This document shows positions 1-7,814 of a stretch of DNA of 64,000 nucleotides, one piece after another. Under the pieces are notes generated by a model. It searched no databases. It was given only the letters and a program-made list of their open reading frames with translations, and had not been told where the DNA came from. The position numbers were made by a program, and so were the translations under genes. Source of the DNA: Paenibacillus sp. URB8-2 (GTDB lineage: Bacteria > Bacillota > Bacilli > Paenibacillales > Paenibacillaceae); contig NZ_AP023239.1 in the NCBI RefSeq assembly GCF_013393385.1, positions 5,332,001 to 5,396,000 of the forward strand, written 5' to 3'. Position 1 is the stretch's first letter; every line of letters begins with the position of its first letter.

Positions 1-1
1 G

Positions 2-1369
2 GCGCTGGAGCTGTATCCCTGGCTCAAGGTGATCCTGATCAGCCACTACAGCGATTTCGAATATGTCAAAGAAGGGCTTAAGGTGGGGGCCGCCGATTAT
101 TTGTTGAAACTGACCTTGAACCGGGATGAACTTCTTGCCGTTCTTCGAAGATGTGTCTCTCTGCTGGAGGAAGAAAGGAAGAGAGCTCTCGAACTGAATT
201 ATTTTCGGCAAAGCGCGGCTTACCGGAAACGAAAAGGTCTCGAACAGGAGATTAAAAGGCGGATCGTGCAAAAAAGGCCCTCCTCCCTGGCAACCGGTTG
301 GGCGCCGGCATGGATGGACAGAAGATATGCCTGCGTCTATCTCACACTGGATAAGGCCGAGGAATGGATTGAAAATTACGGTTATTTGTACGTCCATTTT
401 CTGCTGGAAGAAATACAGGAAGCGTTCTATGAACATATTGCGGAAGGAGCAGCCATGCTTGCGGCAGACAGTAGCCTGTTTCTGGTCGTTCCCGATAATG
501 AGGGAGATTCCGAAAAGCTAATCCTGGAGTGGAAGAGCACGCTGGAAGCCGGAAGAGGAATCTCGACTTCAGCGGGTACCGCGGTCAAGCAAGGCATACA
601 TCATCTTCTTAAGGGATTTGCCGACTGCCGTTCCGCCTGCCAAAGACGTTTTTTTGAGGGGCTTGGCGGTTTGTATCCAATGAAGGTCGTTGAAACTGGG
701 GTTAAAGCCTATGAAAATACATATATCCCCAATGATTGGACGCTTTTTTCCGAAATGATCCGCAGCGGTGATCCGGTCTCATCAGCAATCGAGTTAGCCT
801 TGGAGCGCTGGAAGAACGGGACTTTGAACCCGGAACAAGTACGGCAGGAGGCTTGCGAGTTGCTTGCAGGCGTCCATCACTTACATCCGGATTCCAGATG
901 GCTGCTTCCCCACAGGCAAGATATGCTCCTCCGGACAGAGACACTGGAGCAGCTCTCGTCTTATTTAACGGGTCAGTTGGAGGAAATCCGCCAGTCTCTG
1001 ATGCCTGCACTGGCCGATAACGGTTACGGGGGCCAGTTAATTACGAAGGCGCTGGAGTACATCTCCGCCCATTACACGGGGAATTTGACGCTTCAGAGCG
1101 CAGCGGATAGCGTGCATCTCAGCAAAAGCTATTTCAGTCTATATTTCAAAAAACAGACCGGGCGCAATTTTATTGATTATCTAATTGAACTGCGAATCAG
1201 GGAGGCGAAGCGGCTGCTCGCCCAAAACGATATCCGGATTTACGATGTAGCCGAGGCCGCCGGTTTTAAAGATGTGAAATATTTCTGCAAAGCATTCAAG
1301 AAAGTGACCGGACTGACACCGCTCGAATACAGGGAGAAGCACCAGGTGACCGGATCGTATGTCAATTAA
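2..1369 (+). CDS. Response regulator, YesN/AraC type (5' truncated by window edge)
   Basis: The reading frame is open from base 2, so the true start lies outside the window; the GTG at 29 is internal. The first 35 residues are the end of a CheY-like receiver domain (ILISHYSDFEY, then GAADYLLK with the conserved lysine); the phosphorylated aspartate lies upstream of the window. A long middle region of about 300 residues matches the linker of YesN-type regulators. The last 100 residues are an AraC double helix-turn-helix (LTLQSAADSVHLSKSYFSLYF, then IYDVAEAAGFKDVKYFCKAFK). Family knowledge: such proteins pair with a YesM-type sensor kinase and activate carbohydrate-uptake genes. The kinase would be expected just left of the window. 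Its stop overlaps the convergent oxidoreductase gene by 8 bp. Confidence 0.93.
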   Translation, partial: ALELYPWLKVILISHYSDFEYVKEGLKVGAADYLLKLTLNRDELLAVLRRCVSLLEEERKRALELNYFRQSAAYRKRKGLEQEIKRRIVQKRPSSLATGWAPAWMDRRYACVYLTLDKAEEWIENYGYLYVHFLLEEIQEAFYEHIAEGAAMLAADSSLFLVVPDNEGDSEKLILEWKSTLEAGRGISTSAGTAVKQGIHHLLKGFADCRSACQRRFFEGLGGLYPMKVVETGVKAYENTYIPNDWTLFSEMIRSGDPVSSAIELALERWKNGTLNPEQVRQEACELLAGVHHLHPDSRWLLPHRQDMLLRTETLEQLSSYLTGQLEEIRQSLMPALADNGYGGQLITKALEYISAHYTGNLTLQSAADSVHLSKSYFSLYFKKQTGRNFIDYLIELRIREAKRLLAQNDIRIYDVAEAAGFKDVKYFCKAFKKVTGLTPLEYREKHQVTGSYVN

Positions 1370-2363
1370 GAAGCGTTACTCTTCTCCGTCCGGCAGCGGA
1401 AGCCAGGCAGGCTTCCAGCAGCTTCATATTCAGTACGGCATCTTCCGGTTCAAACAGCGGCGGAGCCTGGCCGAAAACGGCGGAGGCGAAATTGTCCACC
1501 TGACAGGTAAAAGGATTTGCGCCGGGGGCATCCACCCGCCTTACGCCGCCTCCGGCATAAATAAAGAATTCGGCATCGTCCGTCCGGGCGTTGAAAGGCA
1601 TCGGGATTTCAATGCGGCCTTCCGTGCCGATGATCTCCAGAAGCTGGCGCTCATAGGCCCACATTCCGCATTCGAAGATAAGGCTGTGTCCGCCGGGAAA
1701 CTCCACAAGGCCCGAGGCCATCATATCGACGTTATCATGCTCCGTCGAGAACAGTGCATGAACGGTCGCCGCTTCCGGTTCCGTGCCGAACAGAAGCCGC
1801 GCGGCGCTAAGGGGATAACAGCCGATATCGTACAGCGACCCCCCGCCCCATTTCGACTTGAACCGGACATTGGAGCTGTCCGAAGCGTTGTTATAGGTAA
1901 ACGAACCCCGTATGGCGCGGAGGCCGCCGATTTCGCCCGACTGCAAAATAGCCTTCAGCAGCGGATACCGCGGATGATGCCGGTACATGAACGCCTCGGC
2001 CAGATGAACCCCGGCCTTCCGGCAGGCTGCCGCCATCTCGGCGGCTTCCCCGGCGCTTAAGCCGATCGGCTTCTCGCACAGCACATGCTTCCCGGCTTCC
2101 GCCGCCCGGATCACCCACTCCCGGTGCAAATGATTGGGCAGCGGAATATAGACCGCGTCCACCTCCGGGTCCCTCAGAAGCTCCTCATAGCTTCCGTAAG
2201 CCTTTTCTATCCCAAACTCCTGAGCGATGCGCGAGCTCTTCGACATTCCACGGCTGGCCACCGCCTCAAGGACGGCCAATTTCGATTCGGCAATGGCCGG
2301 CATCATCGTGCCTGTCGCGATTTGCGCGCAGCCCATAACTCCAAAACGAAGCGGACGTTGCAT
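1362..2363 (-). CDS. Gfo/Idh/MocA family oxidoreductase
   Basis: 333 residues, usual length for the family. The N-terminus has the Rossmann nucleotide loop (FGVMGCAQIATG) and the family EKP motif (HVLCEKPIG), followed by a C-terminal alpha/beta substrate domain with the YRHHPRY segment. It is an NAD(P)-dependent dehydrogenase of a sugar, inositol or related polyol; the substrate cannot be told from sequence. The ATG at 2363 is preceded by AAGGGGTG. It is convergent with the response regulator, with an 8-bp overlap of the stops. It may belong to a carbohydrate locus controlled by that regulator, which is inference. Confidence 0.9.
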   Translation of the reverse strand: MQRPLRFGVMGCAQIATGTMMPAIAESKLAVLEAVASRGMSKSSRIAQEFGIEKAYGSYEELLRDPEVDAVYIPLPNHLHREWVIRAAEAGKHVLCEKPIGLSAGEAAEMAAACRKAGVHLAEAFMYRHHPRYPLLKAILQSGEIGGLRAIRGSFTYNNASDSSNVRFKSKWGGGSLYDIGCYPLSAARLLFGTEPEAATVHALFSTEHDNVDMMASGLVEFPGGHSLIFECGMWAYERQLLEIIGTEGRIEIPMPFNARTDDAEFFIYAGGGVRRVDAPGANPFTCQVDNFASAVFGQAPPLFEPEDAVLNMKLLEACLASAAGRRRVTLLN

Positions 2364-2445
2364 TTCCTGGCACCCCTTCTTGTCTTAGGCTTGTCTTTAA
2401 CTCATAATGCCATAATGCGGCTGCTAAGGCCAAGCAAGCTATGCC

Positions 2446-3387
2446 CTAAAGAAGCAGGGCCACAACGAGTACGGCAATGCGCGCCGCATTCAGCAAAAGG
2501 AAGTTTTTCACGGAGAGAACAAAGGTCGTGGCTTTTTCCTGCCTTTCGTCAAACTTGGTCAGATTTCGGCGCAGCGGGATCAGTGTCGGCAGCAGAAGCA
2601 GCACAAGCAGCGGGTGTACGCCCAGAATCAGCAAAAGGGCCAGATCCACGTAAGACACATAATAGAGCAGCTTGAACAGCGTGAGCGCATTTGCTTTGCC
2701 GATGTAGACCGGCAGCGTGTAACGGCGGTTATCGCCATCCTCATCAATGTCGCAGATGTTGTTCGCCAGCATGATATTCGCAATGCCGAGAATCGCCGGA
2801 ACCGAGAACCAGAACAGGTAGATCGTTTCCACAAGATTCAGCTGAAAATGAACCCACCCCCGCTCCAGGGTCAGCACTGCCAGCATATCGTCCGTATGGA
2901 TGTAAGCAGAGATAAAGATGATGATAAAGCCCATAAACAGCCCCGAGAACAGCTCCCCAAGCGGCATCCGCGATATGGGAACCGGCCCGAATGAGTAGAG
3001 AATGCCGATCAAAAAGGACAGGCCGCCCAGCAAAAAGACGAGCAATCCGGTCTCCGCCACAAGCAGCAGCCCGCAGCCTGCCGCCAGCAGCAGGAGCAAG
3101 ACGATGACGCCGACCACGACACTTTCCTTTAATTTGTGCGCAACGATGGCATTATGCGTTTCATAGCCGTAGCCGTGCGTTCTTGACGCCTTTTTAAAGT
3201 CGTAATAATTGTTGACCGCCGTTGTCGCCATGTCAAAGCTGAGCAGCGACACCAGCATCAGTGCAAAGCGCCATGTGTAAAAATGCTCAAACCGGTAAAG
3301 GGCATAGAGCGTTCCCATTGTCAAAGGAATCACGCTCGCCACTTTGGTCTGAATTTCAACCAATTTCAAAAAGCTTTTAACGTTCAC
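2446..3387 (-). CDS. UbiA-family prenyltransferase (MenA-like)
   Basis: 313 residues with about eight or nine hydrophobic membrane segments. The two Asp-rich motifs of the UbiA superfamily are present: NNYYDFKKA near residue 60 and NNICDIDEDGDNRR near residue 210. These bind the Mg-prenyl diphosphate. The closest functional class is 1,4-dihydroxy-2-naphthoate polyprenyltransferase (menaquinone or demethylmenaquinone synthesis), but no other men gene is nearby, so the acceptor is uncertain. The start is a GTG preceded by GGGGTGAG. That GTG overlaps the stop of a small upstream ORF (3384-3452), which may couple its translation. Confidence 0.85.
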   Translation of the reverse strand: MNVKSFLKLVEIQTKVASVIPLTMGTLYALYRFEHFYTWRFALMLVSLLSFDMATTAVNNYYDFKKASRTHGYGYETHNAIVAHKLKESVVVGVIVLLLLLAAGCGLLLVAETGLLVFLLGGLSFLIGILYSFGPVPISRMPLGELFSGLFMGFIIIFISAYIHTDDMLAVLTLERGWVHFQLNLVETIYLFWFSVPAILGIANIMLANNICDIDEDGDNRRYTLPVYIGKANALTLFKLLYYVSYVDLALLLILGVHPLLVLLLLPTLIPLRRNLTKFDERQEKATTFVLSVKNFLLLNAARIAVLVVALLL

Positions 3388-3452
3388 CGGCTCACCCCGA
3401 AACGGGAAGCCTTCTTAATAAATGTCTTATTCTTCAATGTCTTATTCTTCAT
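3384..3452 (-). CDS. Possible 22-residue upstream ORF of the prenyltransferase
   Basis: On the minus strand an ATG at 3452 follows GAGAGG with 7-nt spacing and opens a 22-residue Lys-rich frame containing KNKTL KNKTF. Its TGA overlaps the GTG start of the prenyltransferase in the arrangement GTGA, in a different frame. The frame contains a 15-bp perfect tandem duplication, which keeps it in frame. The good ribosome site and stop/start overlap suggest a coupled leader peptide. No homology is recognised, and it may be chance. Confidence 0.35.
   Translation of the reverse strand: MKNKTLKNKTFIKKASRFGVSR
3421..3450. repeat. 15-bp perfect tandem duplication
   Basis: AATGTCTTATTCTTC occurs twice in direct succession (3421-3435 and 3436-3450) in the leader of the prenyltransferase gene, inside the possible upstream ORF. 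Confidence 0.9.
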
Positions 3453-3607
3453 GCCGCAGCCTCTCGCCCCCAGTTAATAATAATTCTCATTTATTATACA
3501 TCAAGCATGCAAATGAATGTCACAAGTTCCTCCAAATTTCGACCGGATAATCCTATGTTCGTTATAGGCAAGCCCTAAGCGATATGGTATGATAGGCTGA
3601 CTTGTAC

Positions 3608-3621
3608 TGGAATCGATTCCA
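3608..3621. promoter_or_regulatory. cre-like palindrome (CcpA) upstream of the acetate transporter
   Basis: TGGAATCGATTCCA is a perfect 14-bp palindrome that fits the catabolite-responsive element pattern TGNAANCGNWNNCA at every position. It lies about 60 bp before the start of the YaaH-type transporter. Carbon-catabolite control of an acetate carrier would make sense, but binding is inferred from sequence only. Another LacI/GalR-family protein is the main alternative. Confidence 0.6.
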
Positions 3622-3672
3622 TTCGTCCTTACTAAGTCAACCATTTTAACCGTATTGGAGGCTTTATTGTTT

Positions 3673-4296
3673 ATGTCAGCGCATCCGTCTTCTTCCCAGT
3701 CCGTCCAAATCGTTACCGCCGATCCAAGCGCGATTGGCCTGTTTGGACTGGCCATCGTCACCCTGGTGGCATCTTCGCAAAAGCTTGAGATCACAGAAGG
3801 CCTAAGCTATGTAATTCCATGGGCTGTCTTTCTCGGCGCATTCGCCCAGCTGTTTGCCTGTATTCAGGATGCCAAGCACAACAACACCTTTGGCATGACC
3901 GCTTTCGGAGCCTATGCCTTTTTCTGGTTCGGCATGGCCGGAAGCTGGCTGATCAAGCTTGGCGTATTCGGTACCGTGCTTGCCGAAGCCGTCGATCCGA
4001 AGCAGCTCGGCTTCGCGTTTCTCGGCTATCTGATTTTCACACTGTTTATGACTATCGGCGCTACCGAAACCAATAAAGTGCTGCTGATTATTTTCGCGCT
4101 GATCGATCTGCTGTTTCTTGGCCTGACCTTCAATTCTTTCGGAATCGCCGCGGAAGCCTTTCACAAACTGGCGGCCTTCTCAGAGCTCGGCATCGGCATC
4201 GTCTCCCTTTACGGCTGCGGCGCTTCCGTCCTGAACGCCCATTTCGGACGCACCTTCCTGCCGCTCGGCGCTCCGCTTCGCATCTTCAAAAAATAA
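3673..4296 (+). CDS. Acetate uptake transporter, GPR1/FUN34/YaaH (AceTr) family
   Basis: 207 residues with six predicted membrane helices. The N-terminal family signature is present in the variant form DPSAIGLFGLA (classical form NPAPLGL), followed by FGMTAFGAYAFFWF. The family carries acetate or succinate with protons across the plasma membrane. GGAGG at 3657-3661 lies 11 nt before the ATG at 3673 and 5 nt before an in-frame TTG at 3667, so the start could be 3667. A cre-like palindrome lies upstream and a strong terminator downstream, so it is probably monocistronic. Confidence 0.88.
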   Translation: MSAHPSSSQSVQIVTADPSAIGLFGLAIVTLVASSQKLEITEGLSYVIPWAVFLGAFAQLFACIQDAKHNNTFGMTAFGAYAFFWFGMAGSWLIKLGVFGTVLAEAVDPKQLGFAFLGYLIFTLFMTIGATETNKVLLIIFALIDLLFLGLTFNSFGIAAEAFHKLAAFSELGIGIVSLYGCGASVLNAHFGRTFLPLGAPLRIFKK

Positions 4297-4320
4297 CAAT
4301 AAACCTAATGCAAATCAGTC

Positions 4321-4376
4321 AAACGGATATACGCGTCGTTCAATACAGGGCAGACGCGCGCATCCGTTTCTTTTTT
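4321..4376 (+). terminator. Rho-independent terminator after the acetate transporter
   Basis: AAACGGAT and ATCCGTTT arms, with ACGCGTC/GACGCG pairing inside, followed by CTTTTTT. Confidence 0.85.
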
Positions 4377-4452
4377 GCTGTTTGACTGCTTAAAGGCTAT
4401 TGACGAGGCGGCTCTACTAATGACATGCTATACAAGAATGATAAGCGCCCGG

Positions 4453-4477
4453 CTTATAAATTCTTATATTTTAAAAA
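4453..4477. repeat. 25-bp AT-rich motif, copy 1
   Basis: A 25-bp AT-rich stretch beginning CTTATAAATTCTTATATTTT, in the leader of the GGDEF/EAL gene. It matches 23 of 25 positions with 26932-26956. A shorter 13-bp match starts at 36283. Confidence 0.6.
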
Positions 4478-4534
4478 TACTTTGACGAATGATGTTGCCA
4501 TGCCTGCACACTTATTCGTTACCGGAGGCAGATT

Positions 4535-6739
4535 ATGGCTTTCTTTAGGAAAAAGCCTTTAACGATCATCCTCGTCTTCATCGCAATTCTTCAAATATTA
4601 TTATTCTATTACTATTCCATATCGGTTGACCGGGAGTACCGTGCCGCCAAAGCCGATTTGTCTTCTCAAGCCTTCATGCTGACATCGAATATCGAAGAGA
4701 GAGCCTCGATTGTCAAAGGCGTCAGCTCCTTTGTGCAAACCGTCGGCTTCGACGCAAGCCCGAGTGTGATTAACAGTTACCTGTCCACCGCCTACCACAG
4801 CACCAACCACCTGATGAATATGGCCATTGCGCCGGATGGCATCATCCGCTATCTTTATCCGATTGAAGGCAATACTGCCATTCTCAATAAGAGCCTCCTG
4901 CTCGAACCCAAGCTGTCCACGCCGGGCATGATTCAGGAAACGATCCGCTCCCGCACCATCACGGTGGACGGTCCGCGGCTGCTTGCCCAAGGCGAGTACG
5001 GGATGGTGATCAGACAGGCGCTGTTTAAAAATAATTCGTTCGAGGGCATCGTCTCCGTCACGCTTCGCATCAACGATATTATCAGCCATTTTCTGGGCAG
5101 CAATTCCGAGGCGTACATCACAGGGAAGGATCATGCCTATTTGTTCGGCTCCCATACGGAGAACAAGGGCACCTTGATCAGTATTCCGATTCGTTTCTAT
5201 AACCAAAGCTGGCTGATCAACACCCACCTCGACCCCAGAGCGAAATGGAACGCGCTCATCAGCGTACTGCTGGTCGATTGTGCCTTTTTGTCAATCATTG
5301 CTTCCGTCTTATATTTCTTAACCCGGCAACGACGGTTCAACCGCGAGCTGGAACAGGTGGTCAATAGCCGCACACGCGATCTTCGCATATCCGAAAGGCT
5401 GTACGAAAAGCTGGCCTACTACGACAGTCTGACCGAGATCCCGAACCGCCGTTTTTTTATGGATGAATTTGACCGCTTGCTCAAGGCGGCGGCCCCTGCG
5501 CAGACCTTTACTCTGTTCTTTTTCGACCTCAACCGGTTCAAGGAGATTAACGATACGCTGGGACACTCGGCAGGCGACCGGGTCATCCGCACCCTTGCCA
5601 GACGAATACATAATGCCAATCTTCCCTGCAGGCTGTTCGCGCGAACCGGAGGGGACGAATTCGTCATGCTGTTTCAGGATCTGCCACGGGATCGAATCCC
5701 GGAAATGGCCGAACAACTCAGCGCGGTCGCTTCAAAGCCGCTTATCATAGCCGGAACACATCTCAACCTGTCCACCAGCATCGGCATTTCACTGTATCCG
5801 GAGCATTCCACGACTAAAGAGGATTTGCTTAAATATGCGGACATGTCCATGTATCAGGCCAAATCGACGGATGGGCAAGGTTATTACCTGTTTGACAACC
5901 AGCTCCGGGAGAAGCTGCAGCAAAAAACGATGATTGCCAAATATCTGCATTCCGCTCTGGAAAACCATGAATTTGTACTGCACTATCAGCCTCAGGTCAA
6001 TGCCGCCACCGGCGATGTCATCGGTTTGGAAGCGCTGATCCGCTGGAACCATCCCGAGAAGGGGCTGCTCCTGCCGGGCTATTTCATTTCGGCTGTCGAG
6101 GAAGCCGGACTCATGACCCAGCTGACCGATTGGGTGATCCATGAAGTATGCCGGCAGCTGGCCGCATGGAAGCGGGAAGGGCTGGAGATTCTGCGCACTT
6201 CCGTTAATATTTCCAACAGCTGGTTTTATAACCGCAATCTGATCCCGATGCTTATGTCCATCTTCGGACATTACGGACTTGCACCCGACTGCCTTGAGTT
6301 CGAGATTACGGAGAGCACCGCCCTGCTGGAGGAGCACTACCCGCTGCTGCAGCAAATGCGCGACCGTGGAATTATCGTGTCCGTCGACGATTTCGGCACC
6401 AAATATTCTTCTCTGAATTACCTGAAGCATTTCCCCGTCAACAAAATCAAAATTGACCGCACCTTCATCATTGGCATCGGCCAGAGCTCCATCGACGAGA
6501 CGATCATCAAATCCATCGCTTATGTCGCTTCGCAGCTTGGCTACCATCTGATTGCCGAAGGCGTAGAGAATCGGGAGCAGGCTAATTTCCTGTTGGCGCA
6601 CGGCTGTAAGCATGTGCAGGGCTTTCTTTTTTACCGTCCTCTTCCCGCAGGGGAAATCGGACCTCTGCTGAAACACCTAGAGCCGGCAATGAAGGCAGGG
6701 ACCGCGATAATAGATGAGTGCAAGCATGCAAACGAATAA
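4535..6739 (+). CDS. Membrane GGDEF/EAL protein with CHASE-like sensor domain
   Basis: 734 residues. A membrane helix at about 8-25 is followed by an extracytoplasmic domain (about 35-225) that resembles CHASE sensors (GIIRYLYPIEGN), and a second helix at about 242-264. The GGDEF domain has an intact GGDEF at 372-376 but no RxxD inhibitory site five residues before it (LPCR instead). The EAL domain has EALIRW at 499-504, DDFGTKYSSL and IAEGVEN, so the metal ligands appear intact. It could both make and degrade cyclic-di-GMP; proteins of this layout often act mainly as phosphodiesterases. The ATG follows GGAGG with 8-nt spacing. Confidence 0.93.
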   Translation: MAFFRKKPLTIILVFIAILQILLFYYYSISVDREYRAAKADLSSQAFMLTSNIEERASIVKGVSSFVQTVGFDASPSVINSYLSTAYHSTNHLMNMAIAPDGIIRYLYPIEGNTAILNKSLLLEPKLSTPGMIQETIRSRTITVDGPRLLAQGEYGMVIRQALFKNNSFEGIVSVTLRINDIISHFLGSNSEAYITGKDHAYLFGSHTENKGTLISIPIRFYNQSWLINTHLDPRAKWNALISVLLVDCAFLSIIASVLYFLTRQRRFNRELEQVVNSRTRDLRISERLYEKLAYYDSLTEIPNRRFFMDEFDRLLKAAAPAQTFTLFFFDLNRFKEINDTLGHSAGDRVIRTLARRIHNANLPCRLFARTGGDEFVMLFQDLPRDRIPEMAEQLSAVASKPLIIAGTHLNLSTSIGISLYPEHSTTKEDLLKYADMSMYQAKSTDGQGYYLFDNQLREKLQQKTMIAKYLHSALENHEFVLHYQPQVNAATGDVIGLEALIRWNHPEKGLLLPGYFISAVEEAGLMTQLTDWVIHEVCRQLAAWKREGLEILRTSVNISNSWFYNRNLIPMLMSIFGHYGLAPDCLEFEITESTALLEEHYPLLQQMRDRGIIVSVDDFGTKYSSLNYLKHFPVNKIKIDRTFIIGIGQSSIDETIIKSIAYVASQLGYHLIAEGVENREQANFLLAHGCKHVQGFLFYRPLPAGEIGPLLKHLEPAMKAGTAIIDECKHANE

Positions 6740-6771
6740 GGACAATCACAGGCAGAAAGGAATTTGAAAAT

Positions 6772-7101
6772 ATGAACTCTTTTTCCTCATCGGAGCTTTT
6801 TGGAACCGCTGTCTTTACCTTGATTCTGGGTGCTATCGCCTTTATCGTGATCCGTGGAATGCCCAAGATGAACGGAGCGATTGCGGCACTTCGCAAACGA
6901 ACGCTGATATGGACCCAGGTCGCTCTGGTGCTGACCGTGCTGCAGCTGAACTTCAAGGCGGGAGACTGGCGGTTTTCGATTATTTTGGGGCTGATCGTGC
7001 TGTTCACCGGAAGCATCTGGCTGGCCGCGCGCCACTACGACCTTCGCCTCTCCGCCGCCGAACGGGCGGGCGATTCCGCGCAGGGGGGTCCTAAGGAATA
7101 G
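6772..7101 (+). CDS. Small membrane protein of unknown function
   Basis: 109 residues with three hydrophobic segments (about 8-28, 48-65 and 70-90) and a charged, Gly-rich tail. No family is recognised. The ATG at 6772 was chosen because the longer frame starts inside the preceding gene without a ribosome site; AAAGGA lies 10 nt upstream of this ATG. It follows the GGDEF/EAL gene by 32 bp and could be co-transcribed with it. Confidence 0.6.
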   Translation: MNSFSSSELFGTAVFTLILGAIAFIVIRGMPKMNGAIAALRKRTLIWTQVALVLTVLQLNFKAGDWRFSIILGLIVLFTGSIWLAARHYDLRLSAAERAGDSAQGGPKE

Positions 7102-7194
7102 AGCTGCACATTTCTTGGTGAAATTGTGAAAAATGGATACCCTCGCCCTGCCGGCCCATACTAAGGTCATTCCCATACGGAGGTGGCCAAGGCA

Positions 7195-7671
7195 GTGAGC
7201 AAAAAAATGAATCTGCTGATGTTCAGCGGTGAATATGACAAGGCGATGGCCGGTCTGATTCTGGCTAACAGCGCGCGCGATATCGAGGTGGATGTCACCA
7301 TGTTCTTCTCGTTCTGGGGATTGTTCCTGGTCCGTGATCCCGAAAAAATGACGCTGGAAGACAAAACGATCTATGAAAAGCTTATGGATGTCGTAACCCC
7401 GAAAGGGCCGGAGCAGCTTCCGCTGTCGCGCATGAATTTCAGCGGGCTTGGCCGGATGATGCTGGAGGAAATGATCGAGGACCAAGGGGCGCCGAAGCTG
7501 ATTCACTTTCTAAAGGGCGCGCGCAAAAAGAACATCAAATTCTACGCCTGCAAGCTGTCCGTGGAAATTATGGGCTTCAAACCCGAGGAGCTGCTGCCGG
7601 AAGTGGAGATTATCGACGCCGCCTCTTATTTAAAGGATGCGCTGGAAAGCGACCTGCAGCTGTTTATTTAG
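7195..7671 (+). CDS. DsrE/DsrF/DrsH-like family protein
   Basis: 158 residues. The N-terminal NLLMFSGEYDKAMAGLILAN segment, the FFSFWGLFLVR segment and a single conserved cysteine in KFYACKLSVEIMGF match the DsrE-like sulfur-relay fold (sometimes annotated as peroxiredoxin-family). A role in persulfide or thiol handling is inferred from the family only. GGAGG at 7179-7183 overlaps the GTG at 7183, so the GTG at 7195 (11-nt spacing) is preferred; the ATG at 7207 is an alternative. The neighbouring class V PLP enzyme is cysteine-desulfurase-like, so a functional link is possible. Confidence 0.8.
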   Translation: MSKKMNLLMFSGEYDKAMAGLILANSARDIEVDVTMFFSFWGLFLVRDPEKMTLEDKTIYEKLMDVVTPKGPEQLPLSRMNFSGLGRMMLEEMIEDQGAPKLIHFLKGARKKNIKFYACKLSVEIMGFKPEELLPEVEIIDAASYLKDALESDLQLFI

Positions 7672-7814
7672 AAAGCAGGGCGGCCTCTCGGCCGTCTTGG
7701 TACATACTTGGTTTCGCCCCGGCAAGCCGACGGCTGTCCTTGCTGGGCATTAACCTATTTTGGGCGCGGGCATATACTAAGGCCAAAGACACTACCCGTC
7801 TGGAGGGACTGCCC

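Noticed and set aside
29..100. GTG at 29 as the start of the response regulator
   Set aside because: The frame is open upstream and encodes receiver-domain sequence, so the gene starts outside the window.
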